A stretch of 64,000 nt of DNA from Salmonirosea aquatica. Its GTDB lineage: Bacteria; Bacteroidota; Bacteroidia; Cytophagales; Spirosomataceae. Under the pieces are notes generated by a model. It was not told the origin of the DNA. It saw only the letters and a list, made by a program, of their open reading frames with translations, and did no database searches. Every line of letters begins with the position of its first letter. The first letter of the stretch is position 1. Of the stretch, positions 43,585 to 52,275 are shown piece by piece. The position numbers and the translations under genes were made by a program. Where the stretch lies: positions 4,934,501 through 4,998,500 of the forward strand of contig NZ_WHLY01000002.1 of assembly GCF_009296315.1 (NCBI RefSeq). Reading direction: 5' to 3'.

Positions 43585-44880
43585 GTGCTTCACTACCCGC
43601 CCACGCTTGCCTACGCCCAACAGCAGGATCAGGACGATCCGTTGCGCTCGTTTCGCGACAAATTCCTGATTCCCAAAAAAGATGGTAAAACGATCACCTA
43701 CCTCTGCGGCAATTCGCTGGGTCTTCAACCCAAATCGGTGCGGCAGGTGCTGGAACGCGAACTGGATGTCTGGCAAAATCATGGCGTGGAGGGCTGGTTT
43801 GAAGGCAAAGAGCCCTGGCTGTACTACCATAAGTACTGTAAGCAAACGCTGGCAGAAATTGTGGGCGCCAAACCGTCGGAAGTTTGCCCGATGAATAACC
43901 TGACGGTGAACCTGCACCTGATGCTGACGAGTTTTTACCGCCCCGAGGGTACCCGCACCCGGGTACTTACCGTGGCGGGCGATTTTCCTTCCGATCAGTA
44001 CGCCCTCGAAACCCACGTACGGAGCCGGGGCCTCGACCCGGCTGATACGATCATCGAAATCAAGCCGGAGGCCGGAAGCTACACCCTGAAAACCGAAACC
44101 CTGCTGGACGCTATCCGGGAACACCAAGGTACCCTGGCGCTGGTGATGATGAGCGGACTGCATTACTACACGGGGCAGGTATTCGATATGAAAGCTATTG
44201 CCGCCGAAGCAAACCGGCACGGCATCAAAGTAGGGTTCGACCTGGCCCACGCGGTGGGCAACGCTCCACTACAATTGCGCGACTGGGGCGTGGATTTTGC
44301 CACCTGGTGTTCCTATAAGTACCTCAATTCGGGGCCGGGCGGGGTATCCGGGATTTTTGTCCATGAGAAGAACCACGATGCCGACCTGCCCCGCCTGGCG
44401 GGTTGGTGGGGCTACGATGAAGCCCGCCGTTTTGAAATGACGCCCGGCTTTGTGCCCATGCCGGGGGCCGACGGCTGGCAACTCAGTACGCCCACCATTC
44501 TGGCCCTGGCCGTGCATCGGGCTTCGCTGGCAATCTTTGAGCAAGCCGGGATCGGTAATCTGCGGACCAAAAGCGAGCGGTTGACGGGGTACCTTGAATA
44601 CATTCTGGGGGAAATAAACCAGAAATTTGGTAACCCGATTACGATCATGACACCGGCCGAACCCGCCGCGCGTGGCTGTCAACTCTCGTTATTGGTGGAA
44701 AAAGACGGCAAAAAGCTCTTTGATACGCTGGTTGAGAACAATATCATCGGCGACTGGCGCGAGCCGAATTGCATCCGCCTGGCCCCCACACCGCTCTACA
44801 ACTCCTTCGAGGACGTATGGCGGGTAGGGGAGGTTTTTGAGGAATTTTACAATAATGCGAATGCTTATAACAGTTTTTAA
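43585..44880 (+). CDS. kynU: kynureninase
   Basis: A protein of about 431 aa matching kynureninase along its length: A-Q-Q-Q-D-x-x-D-P-L-R-S-F-R near the start, C-G-N-S-L-G-L-Q-P, C-P-M-N-N-L-T-V-N-L-H, G-D-F-P-S-D-Q-Y-A, F-D-L-A-H-A-V-G-N, the PLP lysine in C-S-Y-K-Y-L-N-S-G-P-G-G, and P-T-P-L-Y-N-S-F near the end. It cleaves kynurenine (or 3-hydroxykynurenine) to (hydroxy)anthranilate and alanine. I chose GTG 43585; the frame extends to 43474. No other kynurenine-pathway gene is in the window. Confidence 0.92.
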   Translation: MLHYPPTLAYAQQQDQDDPLRSFRDKFLIPKKDGKTITYLCGNSLGLQPKSVRQVLERELDVWQNHGVEGWFEGKEPWLYYHKYCKQTLAEIVGAKPSEVCPMNNLTVNLHLMLTSFYRPEGTRTRVLTVAGDFPSDQYALETHVRSRGLDPADTIIEIKPEAGSYTLKTETLLDAIREHQGTLALVMMSGLHYYTGQVFDMKAIAAEANRHGIKVGFDLAHAVGNAPLQLRDWGVDFATWCSYKYLNSGPGGVSGIFVHEKNHDADLPRLAGWWGYDEARRFEMTPGFVPMPGADGWQLSTPTILALAVHRASLAIFEQAGIGNLRTKSERLTGYLEYILGEINQKFGNPITIMTPAEPAARGCQLSLLVEKDGKKLFDTLVENNIIGDWREPNCIRLAPTPLYNSFEDVWRVGEVFEEFYNNANAYNSF

Positions 44881-45447
44881 TTTATCGGAATAAGCTGGAG
44901 TAGCTTGCACATAATCAAGTTATTAAGTATTAGGAGATTTCTTTCTCTGTTATGAAGTAAAGCATCTGCTCACATTTAAATACCGCAAACCACAAACACA
45001 CTCTAAATGTAATCTCTTTGCAACCGAACAGTTCGGTAATTAAAATATAGATGACTGATAGCTGAATTTACCTTTTCTTTAATTATCCAAATCGGTTTGT
45101 CATTATTTTCAGAAACTACCTTTTCTATTGTTTCATAAAGATTATCAGTAAAAGTCATTTGAAGCCATTGATAGTCATCTAAAAGGTCTTCATAAAACTT
45201 ACGTGTTATCTTAAATATTTGTTTTTCGTCCATCTGTATATCTTGTTAGTTTGACGTAAGGAAATAATTAATTTTCTATTATCAAACTGACTTTTTGTGA
45301 CATGCCGATTTCCTAGACCGTATCTCACATACAGGGTTTGCCTTGTGTCTACTCGATTCCTAGGGGTGTGTTTAACAACCCTTGCCAGGGTAGGTTTAAG
45401 CAAGCGGATACTTTTACACGGTACCTAATTTCAATGCGCTGAATGTC
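44881..45447. other. AT-rich spacer
   Basis: This 567-base AT-rich stretch follows kynU. It contains one small minus-strand frame (45003-45233, listed separately). I see no RNA gene or repeat; a GGTACC copy sits at 45420 near the next gene. Confidence 0.4.
45003..45233 (-). CDS. small hypothetical protein (76 aa)
   Basis: An ATG-started frame of 76 codons in an AT-rich gap. The product is mostly helical in look (F-K-I-T-R-K-F-Y-E-D-L-L-D-D-Y-Q-W-L-Q-M), is mixed-charge and lacks a signal peptide. I do not recognise a family. Low-GC composition like that of the Argonaute island suggests transferred DNA. It could be a chance frame. Confidence 0.4.
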   Translation of the reverse strand: MDEKQIFKITRKFYEDLLDDYQWLQMTFTDNLYETIEKVVSENNDKPIWIIKEKVNSAISHLYFNYRTVRLQRDYI

Positions 45448-48150
45448 ATGTCCGTCAAACTTGTAAATCTGGTCGTTTGGTCGGGGCTATTGCTGGCCTC
45501 TTTTGTCTCTTCCGATCGTCGCCTTACCCTAGGTATCCCGCCCGGGCGTGCTATCCCGGACAGCAGCCGTTTTACGCCCATGATGTTGGCCCAGGGCCTG
45601 GACGAACCCATGGAAATGGCCATTCTGCCCAATCTGAATGTGGTGATCGTCGAGCGGAAAGGGGGCGTGCGGATGTACGACGCTCAGGCAAAGCAACTCA
45701 AAACCCTCGCCCGCCTGCACGTGTTCAGCGGGATCGAGGATGGTCTGCTGGGGGTTGCCGCCGACCCGGATTTCGCGCGCAACCACTGGCTTTATTTCTT
45801 CTATGCCGTAGGGGGCGACAAGTCCATCTCCCGGCTCTCGCGCATGGAACTACGGGGGGATCAGCTTTTACTGAACACCGAAAAAACACTCCTTGAATTT
45901 CCTACCCAGCGCAAGTACTGCTGTCATTCGGCGGGGTACCTTACCTTTGACGCCAAAGGATTTTTGTACCTCTCTACGGGCGATAACACCAACGCCGAAG
46001 AAACCGAAGGCTATGTACCCGTGGACGAGCGGCCCGGCCGCGAACTAGCCGACGATCAGGGTACCTCGGCCAACTCCAACGATCTGCGCGGTAAAATCAT
46101 GCGTATCAAGCCCGAACCGGATGGACCCGCGGGCGCGCCCGCCTACTCGATCCCCGAGGGCAACCTGTTTCCGGCGGATGGAAGCAAGGGCCGACCCGAA
46201 ATCTATACCATGGGCAGTCGGAATCCGTTCCGGGTTTCGATCGATCCCAAAACCAACTATGTTTATTGGGGCGACGTAGGGCCCGACACCAAGGTACCCT
46301 CGGCCGAGGGCGGGTTGATAAGCTTCGATGAAATCAACCAGGCCCGCCAGCCGGGCTTTTTTGGCTGGCCGTATTTTGTGGGCAACAACGAAGCATTGCC
46401 CAAGTATGACTTCGCCACCAAAAAGGAGGGCCCAAAAAAAGACCCCCTGCGGCCGATCAACGATTCGCCCAACAACACCGGCATCCGGGAGCTGCCTCCC
46501 GCCCAGCCGCCCATGATCTGGTACAACAAAGGCGAGTCCAGCCGCTTCCCACTGGTGGGAAAGGGCGGAGCCAGCGCCATGGCCGGGCCCGTGTATTACA
46601 GTGACCTGTACCCCGATGCTCCCTACAAACTGCCGGACTACTACCACGGAAAGCTTTTTATTTATGACTGGATACGGAAATGGATCATGGCCGTTACCCT
46701 GGACCCGAACGGCAATTATGTCGGCATGGAGCCCTTCCTGCCCCACCTGAAAGTGATATCGCCCATGGACATGAAGATTGCGCCCGACGGGGCCGTGTAC
46801 CTGCTGGCGTACGGTACCAACTGGTTTGCCAAAAGTGCCGATGCCGGCCTGTTGCGGGTGGAGTATTCGGAGGGCAACCGGAATCCGGTGGCTGCCATCA
46901 GGGCCAGTGGCTTGTACGGAGCGGTACCTTTCACCGTCAAACTTTCGGCCGCCGATTCGCGGGATTATGATCAGGGGGATAAGCTTACCTATACCTGGAA
47001 GGTCGGTGGCAAAACCAGGTCCGGGCCGGAAATCAGCCATGTGTTCACCAAGCCGGGTACCTACCCTGTGGCCCTGACAACCACGGACCAGCAGGGCGGC
47101 ACAGGGACGGCTACGGTTGAGATCAAGGTAGGTAACTCGCCCCCGCGGGCTACGATTGCCAGCGCTTCCAACCGCAGCTTTTACTGGGAGGGTACCGGGC
47201 TGGATTATCGCGTGCAGATTCAGGATTCAGAGGACAACCCGATCGATGCCACACGGGCAACGGTTTCGTTCAACTACCTGCCCTTTGGCAAAGACCTGGC
47301 CGGTGCCCTCAGCGGCGCTACCCAGGGCGATCTTCGGCACGCGGAGGCCGAAAAGCTCTACAACACCCTGGACTGCAAGGCGTGCCATGCCCGCGACTCC
47401 AAATCCGTCGGGCCCAGCCTCAAAGACATCGCCGGGCGTTACCACGGAAAAGCCGGGGCCGTGGATGCCCTGGCGGATAAAGTGATTAAGGGAGGAAGCG
47501 GCAACTGGGGTACCTACGCCATGTCCGCGCATCCTGACCTGCCGTCCGATGAGGCCAAAGGGCTGGTGAGATACATTCTCTCGCTCGACGAAAAACCGGT
47601 TTCACTTCCGCTCAGCGGTCAACTCAAGCTGACCGATCATATTGGCAAAGGCAGTCAGGGTGCGTACGTGCTCCTGGCTAACTACCTCGACAAAGGTGCC
47701 AACGGCATCGAACCTTTGCCGGCGCGGGCGCATCTGGTGCTGCGCAATCCCAAAGTGGAGTTGGAAGACTATGAAGATGGAAACGTGTGGGTGGTGATCG
47801 GGACGGAAAACACAGGCTTTATTACCTACATCCGGCAGACCTACCCTAATCGGTTCGTCAGGTTTAATCAACTCGATCTGACGCATATCAAAAGCATCAC
47901 CTTCCGGCTGCTGGAAGAAGGAGTAGGGGGTACCCTCGAAATTCACCTCGACAAGGCCGACGGCCCTCTGGTAGGTACCCTAAAGGTACCCCCTGGGAAA
48001 GCAGCCGACTACACCAAGGGCTGGAAGGACGCCACGGCGAGCCTGAAGCCAACTGCCGGTGTGCACGACCTGTATTTTGTCTTCAAAAGCCCTTCGGGAG
48101 CCAAGGAGGAAATGTTCTTCCTGGACTGGATGTATTTCAATAAGGACTAG
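45448..48150 (+). CDS. PQQ-dependent sugar dehydrogenase-PKD-cytochrome c-CBM fusion
   Basis: A 900-aa secreted protein with signal peptide (V-V-W-S-G-L-L-L-A-S-F-V-S-S). In order it has a six-bladed GSDH/soluble glucose dehydrogenase-like propeller (residues about 30-470, with V-V-I-V-E-R-K-G-G-V and S-R-N-P-F-R), a PKD domain (about 475-560), a c-type cytochrome (haem site C643-K-A-C-H647, distal Met region after G-T-Y-A-M-S), and a C-terminal CBM6-like beta-sandwich (about 740-900). Sugar oxidation could pass electrons to the fused haem. Fusions like this in Bacteroidota usually act on polysaccharides. A hairpin follows at 48168. Confidence 0.9.
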   Translation: MSVKLVNLVVWSGLLLASFVSSDRRLTLGIPPGRAIPDSSRFTPMMLAQGLDEPMEMAILPNLNVVIVERKGGVRMYDAQAKQLKTLARLHVFSGIEDGLLGVAADPDFARNHWLYFFYAVGGDKSISRLSRMELRGDQLLLNTEKTLLEFPTQRKYCCHSAGYLTFDAKGFLYLSTGDNTNAEETEGYVPVDERPGRELADDQGTSANSNDLRGKIMRIKPEPDGPAGAPAYSIPEGNLFPADGSKGRPEIYTMGSRNPFRVSIDPKTNYVYWGDVGPDTKVPSAEGGLISFDEINQARQPGFFGWPYFVGNNEALPKYDFATKKEGPKKDPLRPINDSPNNTGIRELPPAQPPMIWYNKGESSRFPLVGKGGASAMAGPVYYSDLYPDAPYKLPDYYHGKLFIYDWIRKWIMAVTLDPNGNYVGMEPFLPHLKVISPMDMKIAPDGAVYLLAYGTNWFAKSADAGLLRVEYSEGNRNPVAAIRASGLYGAVPFTVKLSAADSRDYDQGDKLTYTWKVGGKTRSGPEISHVFTKPGTYPVALTTTDQQGGTGTATVEIKVGNSPPRATIASASNRSFYWEGTGLDYRVQIQDSEDNPIDATRATVSFNYLPFGKDLAGALSGATQGDLRHAEAEKLYNTLDCKACHARDSKSVGPSLKDIAGRYHGKAGAVDALADKVIKGGSGNWGTYAMSAHPDLPSDEAKGLVRYILSLDEKPVSLPLSGQLKLTDHIGKGSQGAYVLLANYLDKGANGIEPLPARAHLVLRNPKVELEDYEDGNVWVVIGTENTGFITYIRQTYPNRFVRFNQLDLTHIKSITFRLLEEGVGGTLEIHLDKADGPLVGTLKVPPGKAADYTKGWKDATASLKPTAGVHDLYFVFKSPSGAKEEMFFLDWMYFNKD

Positions 48151-48167
48151 AAAATAATGGAAATCAA

Positions 48168-48210
48168 AAAAGCCCCCTGGCATCGGCGAATCCGATGCCA
48201 GGGGGCTTTT
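48168..48210. terminator. bidirectional terminator hairpin
   Basis: The arms 48168-48186 and 48192-48210 form a perfect 19-bp stem with a 5-base loop, with A-rich and T-rich ends. It separates the convergent dehydrogenase (+) and sugar isomerase (-) genes. Confidence 0.88.
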
Positions 48211-48233
48211 CTATTTAGGCCAAGGGCAAGATG

Positions 48234-49133
48234 TTATTTTTTCACGCCCCGCAAAAAAGCAATACTGATGGGTACCTGCGTCGAAATGCTCGGGCTTTCG
48301 TCCTCGATGTAGTAGTACTTGATGCTGGTTTTGTCGGCGGCTTTCAGGATTTCGGCTAAGTTCAGCTGGCCGGTGCCCAGTGCCACATCATTCTGCACCG
48401 GGGTACCTCCCGACAAATTGCCTTCCACGCCTTTGCGAAGGTCTTTTACGTGCATGAGTTTGAAGCGGTTGGGGTACCTTTTCAGGATTTCGGCCGGATT
48501 TTGTCCGGGGAAGAAAGTCCAGAGAATGTCCATTTCAAAATTCACGTATTTGGGATCGGTTTTCTGGACGATGTAGTCAAACAAAGTTTTTTCGTTGCCT
48601 CCCTTTACTTCCGACGCTACCTCGGCGGGTACGGGCTGAAACTCGTAGCCGTGGTTGTGGTAAGTAAAGGCAAGGCCGTAGTCGTCTTTCAAAGTCTTGC
48701 CGAATTTGTTAAAATCATCCACGGTCTTTTTGGCCATGTCCAGCGTAAAATCGCCCTGATGAGGTACCCACGCTACCCGCACAAACTCCGCACCCAGGGT
48801 TTTGGCATTGGTACCTACCTCCGCAATTTTGTTTTCCAGATCGGGGTACTGTACCCCAAACGAAGTGCACTTCATGCCCCGCTCGTCCAGCAGCGCCCGG
48901 ATGTCTTTCGCCGTGCGCTTAAAGAGGTTCGAGAATTCGATATTGGTAATACCCAGTGCCTTGATGGTATCCAGCGTAGCGCCCACATCTTTCGAAAAAC
49001 TGTTGCGGTAGGTGTAGGATACCATGCCGAGCTTCTCTTGATCGGTGGGCGGAAACATCGGCTTGCCTTTCTGGGCAAAGGAAATGTTGGAAATCAACCC
49101 CAGCAAAAGGGTCAGGACAAATAGTTTTTTCAT
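48234..49133 (-). CDS. secreted sugar phosphate isomerase/epimerase-like protein
   Basis: A 299-aa protein with a signal peptide (M-K-K-L-F-V-L-T-L-L-L-G, ending S-F-A-Q) and a xylose-isomerase-like TIM barrel (AP-endonuclease family 2). Landmarks are L-G-M-V-S-Y-T-Y-R, T-Y-H-N-H-G-Y-E-F, N-F-E-M-D-I-L-W, F-K-L-M-H-V-K-D-L and Y-Y-I-E-D-E. The metal-binding E, D, H and E appear present. Such exported isomerases are common in Bacteroidota, and 3-keto-sugar or inositol derivatives are possible substrates. Confidence 0.87.
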   Translation of the reverse strand: MKKLFVLTLLLGLISNISFAQKGKPMFPPTDQEKLGMVSYTYRNSFSKDVGATLDTIKALGITNIEFSNLFKRTAKDIRALLDERGMKCTSFGVQYPDLENKIAEVGTNAKTLGAEFVRVAWVPHQGDFTLDMAKKTVDDFNKFGKTLKDDYGLAFTYHNHGYEFQPVPAEVASEVKGGNEKTLFDYIVQKTDPKYVNFEMDILWTFFPGQNPAEILKRYPNRFKLMHVKDLRKGVEGNLSGGTPVQNDVALGTGQLNLAEILKAADKTSIKYYYIEDESPSISTQVPISIAFLRGVKK

Positions 49134-49346
49134 GTAGTCGTTAAATAATTGATTGGTACAAGTGGTAGGTTATGAGTCAAAAGTAAAGGTACCCTCATTT
49201 CTCCTGAAATCGATGGGATGACCTAATGACGAAGGAAAGGCAAGGTACCCTGCCCTTTTTTTTTAAAATGTGACGGGGTGACTGTTAGAATGGAATAATT
49301 CCTCCCTTTTGCGCTACCTTATGGGCAAGCTGGTTGGAGAATTCAA
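49134..49346. other. divergent intergenic region
   Basis: This spacer separates the isomerase (-) and the toxin-antitoxin operon (+). Two GGTACC copies (49190 and 49244) lie within 60 bases of each other, and a T-run follows the second. The region likely holds both promoters, but no -7 box is convincing. Confidence 0.4.
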
Positions 49347-49378
49347 ACGTAATACGTACTTTTAAAAAAAATATACGT
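49347..49378 (+). promoter_or_regulatory. possible operator: three ACGT boxes before the antitoxin
   Basis: ACGT occurs at 49347, 49354 and 49375 within 32 bases, ending 3 bases before the antitoxin ATG. Iterated short boxes here fit the autoregulation usual for type II toxin-antitoxin operons. This is pattern-based only. Confidence 0.3.
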
Positions 49379-49381
49379 GTT

Positions 49382-49624
49382 ATGAATACGAAACTCACTT
49401 TGACGGTCGAAAAATCAGTAATAGAGCGAGCAAAAGCATACGCTAAGCACACGGGAAGAAGTTTATCAGAGATAATCGAAAATTATCTTGATATGGTAAC
49501 AAAAGAAGATCCCACAACGGAATTGTCTCCTAAATTAAAAAAAATTGTAGGCGTGGTTAATCTTCCACACGATTTTGACGAAAAGAAAGTATTAAGAGCC
49601 GAATTGGGAAAAAAGCATCTATGA
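49382..49624 (+). CDS. antitoxin (DUF6364-type ribbon-helix-helix)
   Basis: An 80-aa protein starting M-N-T-K-L-T-L-T-V-E-K-S-V-I-E-R-A-K-A-Y-A-K, with G-R-S-L-S-E-I-I-E-N-Y-L. This fits the ribbon-helix-helix DUF6364 antitoxins encoded before PIN toxins. The C-terminal half (K-I-V-G-V-V-N-L-P-H-D-F-D-E-K-K) would wrap the toxin. The ATG at 49382 is used; the frame extends to 49334. Its TGA overlaps the toxin ATG (49621-49624). Confidence 0.87.
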   Translation: MNTKLTLTVEKSVIERAKAYAKHTGRSLSEIIENYLDMVTKEDPTTELSPKLKKIVGVVNLPHDFDEKKVLRAELGKKHL

Positions 49625-50034
49625 CTAAAATCTTTCTTGACACCAATATTATTGTGGATCTGATTTCGGATCGAAAGCCGTTTAGTAAATACGCCATTGA
49701 GATTTTTCAAAATGCAGAAGAAGGCAATTTGGAATTATTTACCTCCTCACATTCCATTGCCACGACGCACTATTTATTGAAAAAGTACATTGAAGAAAAG
49801 AATCTTAGAGAGGTACTAAATACTCTTTTGGAATTCCTTACGGTAATAGCCGTTGATGTGGATATTATAAAAAAAGGACTACGGTCTACTCATAAAGATT
49901 TCGAAGATTCTATTCAAATTTTCTGCGCGTCTTCGGTAGAAAAAATTGACTGTATCATTACACGCAATGTGAAGGATTTTAAAGGAAGCGAAATAAAGAT
50001 ACAGCCTCCTGATGCGTTTTGTTTGACTCTATAA
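49621..50034 (+). CDS. PIN-domain toxin (VapC-like)
   Basis: A 137-aa PIN-domain ribonuclease. Acidic active-site residues are visible in I-F-L-D-T-N-I-I-V-D-L at the start, a central K-D-F-E-D-S-I-Q, and I-I-T-R-N-V-K-D-F near the end. It is translationally coupled (ATGA) to the antitoxin. As a type II toxin it would cleave RNA when the antitoxin is lost. The pair is AT-richer than its neighbours and has no GGTACC, consistent with mobile origin. Confidence 0.9.
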   Translation: MTKIFLDTNIIVDLISDRKPFSKYAIEIFQNAEEGNLELFTSSHSIATTHYLLKKYIEEKNLREVLNTLLEFLTVIAVDVDIIKKGLRSTHKDFEDSIQIFCASSVEKIDCIITRNVKDFKGSEIKIQPPDAFCLTL

Positions 50035-50160
50035 ATATATCGACCTGAATTGTGATTTTTCAATCGAAGTCGGTCAGGCGTAGCAAAGGTTTGGATAGCA
50101 TTCATGGGTCACTAAAATTTAGTGAAAGGACGAATATAAGTAAAATCCAGGCCATACTGC

Positions 50161-51738
50161 TTAACGAATGGTATTCTCCAGCACAATCACCGAAGGCGAG
50201 GTGGACAGCCATTTTTTACCTAATCCTGTAGTATCGCCCTGCGGCAGGAAATAGACAAAAGAACCCAGCACCAGATCCACATCCCCGTCCGCATCCAGGT
50301 CGCCGGCATCCATCACCACCCACCTACCTTTGGCAGCTTCGGGAAATGAATAATCGTCGAATTTCAGATTTCCCTTGTTTTGCAAATAGATGAAACTTTC
50401 CTCGGGATAACGGAGGTAGTCCGGAAAAAACGAAATAGCCGCAATGTCGAGGTCGCCATCCAGATCATAGTCCCGCACCATGGCTTTATAAGCGCCATTC
50501 AGGGGGTAGAAGTAGGATTGGGTGAAGTTGGATTTGCCATCGTTGAGATAAATATAAATGCCGTGATAATTCTTCTGAATCGGGGTTTTGTCGGCGTTGT
50601 CGCCACACACATACACAATATCGTCAAAACCGTCTTTGTTAAAATCGGCCAGTTCGATGTATTGCGATCCATTGAGGGGGAGGAAAGAGAGCAGCCGTTT
50701 TTCCCGAAAGGTACCCTTGCCCTGATTTTCGTACAGAAAAACGCCCTCGTCACCCTGCGCCATGAGCACGTAAATATCCAGCAGCCCGTCGCGGTTGGCG
50801 TCCTTGACGATGGCCGTAATGGCACCGGGTTTCTCGCGTAAAATCCGTTTGTTATCATACCCTCCCCGGCCGTTGCTGGGATACCAGGCCAATTGTCCGG
50901 TTTGATTGCCGAATTCACAGGCCACCACATCGTCGAGCCCGTCCTGATTCAAATCGCCGTAGGCCATCGAAACGGGCCGCCGCAGGTATTGAATGGCCAC
51001 AGCACCAGGCTGGTAGCCTGGTGCTGCGCCGTTTTTCGTCAGCCGCTGTAGGGTACCCTCGGCGGCATCCGTTGGAAAAACGCCCTTTCCTACCGTGGTC
51101 AGGTATATGGCACTGTCTTTTTCATAAAACTGGACGGGCGTCGATTGTAGGGGCAGGCTGTAATTCTCACGAAGATCGGCGTCGAGAAAGGTCAGAAGAT
51201 TGCGCCCACTTTTTCCGTCACCATACACAATGCCCCGGCGATTGGGCAGGATTTTGACCAGCGAGGTCAGGGCCGGACGGTGCGAAACGGCGATTTCTTT
51301 GTATTTGAAATGTTTCAGGCCGATGCGGATCGGACTTTTGCGCAGCGGGGGCGGAATCGTGTCCGGCGCATTGTCGAGGTAATAGTTCACCAGTTGGATC
51401 CAATCCTCCCGCGCCAGGATCGGCTTCTCGGGAAAGATATCGGCCTCGCGTACCCGGGCACCGCTTGTACCGCCATCAAACAGGCTGTCGGGCCTGGAGC
51501 CGGAGCTGTAGATACCCATCCGATGTCCCATGGCTGGAAGTACCTCCTGCCAGCTTGACTTTGGCAATAATTCAGGATTTACGTACCCATGACACCGACT
51601 GCAATGCGCGATGGAAAGCTCTTTTCCGGAAAGGCCGGAAGCGGGTATATCCTCGATTTCCGGTTTTTCATTCTGCTTTTTGGCCGTACATGCAGCGAAT
51701 ACGTACAGCATCACACAAAATGAAAAGCGTAATGTCAT
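50161..51738 (-). CDS. FG-GAP/VCBS-repeat lipoprotein with cytochrome c-like N-terminus
   Basis: A 525-aa lipoprotein (signal with lipobox V-F-A-A-C). A cytochrome c-like motif H-C-S-R-C-H-G-Y (C-x-x-C-H) follows near residue 45. Six or more FG-GAP/VCBS blades then show D-L-N-Q-D-G-L-D-D-V-V, D-A-N-R-D-G-L-L-D-I, D-F-N-K-D-G-F-D-D-I, D-Y-D-L-D-G-D-L-D-I and D-L-D-A-D-G-D-V-D-L, typical Ca2+-binding loops. The likely location is the outer-membrane or periplasmic face. I start at ATG 51738, with the signal; the frame extends to 51834. It is 13 bases after the lipoprotein gene 51752-52210. Confidence 0.85.
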   Translation of the reverse strand: MTLRFSFCVMLYVFAACTAKKQNEKPEIEDIPASGLSGKELSIAHCSRCHGYVNPELLPKSSWQEVLPAMGHRMGIYSSGSRPDSLFDGGTSGARVREADIFPEKPILAREDWIQLVNYYLDNAPDTIPPPLRKSPIRIGLKHFKYKEIAVSHRPALTSLVKILPNRRGIVYGDGKSGRNLLTFLDADLRENYSLPLQSTPVQFYEKDSAIYLTTVGKGVFPTDAAEGTLQRLTKNGAAPGYQPGAVAIQYLRRPVSMAYGDLNQDGLDDVVACEFGNQTGQLAWYPSNGRGGYDNKRILREKPGAITAIVKDANRDGLLDIYVLMAQGDEGVFLYENQGKGTFREKRLLSFLPLNGSQYIELADFNKDGFDDIVYVCGDNADKTPIQKNYHGIYIYLNDGKSNFTQSYFYPLNGAYKAMVRDYDLDGDLDIAAISFFPDYLRYPEESFIYLQNKGNLKFDDYSFPEAAKGRWVVMDAGDLDADGDVDLVLGSFVYFLPQGDTTGLGKKWLSTSPSVIVLENTIR

Positions 51739-51751
51739 GGTCGTGAAGGAG

Positions 51752-52210
51752 CTACTCGTTGCAGGGTACTTTCTTAAATACCGAGTTCGATCCGAAATCC
51801 AGCGCTGCGGTATTTTTAAAGACCATTTTGCCATTCTGATCCTCCATATCGCCGTACCCTTCCACGAAACCGTCGCCTTTTTTCAGGAAGGCTACCTGCC
51901 GCACCGACTCGGTACCTTCGGACATGAAGGTATAGTCGGCCAGCAGTGTATCGCCGTGCATTTTTCCCTCGATGGTACCTTCGTTATCGTCTTTTTCATA
52001 AAAATTGTACGCCAGGTCACCCGTCACGTCATCGCTCATGCGCTCTACCCGCAGTGAAAGGGTATCCTGACCCAGGATGGCGGCATAGCAGGTGGACGAT
52101 TCGGCGGCCTCGACGGCTTCGGATTCCTGACTGGTATCGGTTTGGTCGGTTTTTTCGGAGGTACAGGCAGCGGTTAAAAGCAGGGTAGCCAGCAAGAGAG
52201 GGTACTTCAT
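51752..52210 (-). CDS. hypothetical lipoprotein
   Basis: A 152-aa lipoprotein with signal M-K-Y-P-L-L-L-A-T-L-L-L-T-A-A-C and an acidic linker (residues about 19-40). A small domain rich in beta strands follows (L-A-Y-N-F-Y-E-K-D-D-N-E-G-T-I-E-G-K-M-H-G-D-T-L-L-A-D-Y). The G-x-x-x-G-D-T-L-x-A-x-Y pattern is seen in several uncharacterised Bacteroidota lipoproteins. It is probably co-transcribed with the FG-GAP gene 13 bases downstream. Function unknown. Confidence 0.8.
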   Translation of the reverse strand: MKYPLLLATLLLTAACTSEKTDQTDTSQESEAVEAAESSTCYAAILGQDTLSLRVERMSDDVTGDLAYNFYEKDDNEGTIEGKMHGDTLLADYTFMSEGTESVRQVAFLKKGDGFVEGYGDMEDQNGKMVFKNTAALDFGSNSVFKKVPCNE

Positions 52211-52275
52211 CGGTTTCGAAAGATTTAGGTTTGTGTTTTTTTACAAAAAGTAAAGCCATCAGCTAAAAATTTCAG

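Noticed and set aside
49239-49264. Short palindrome around GGTACC followed by a T-run, resembling a terminator
   Set aside because: The stem is only 4 bp plus one pair after a mismatch, and no plus-strand gene ends before it.
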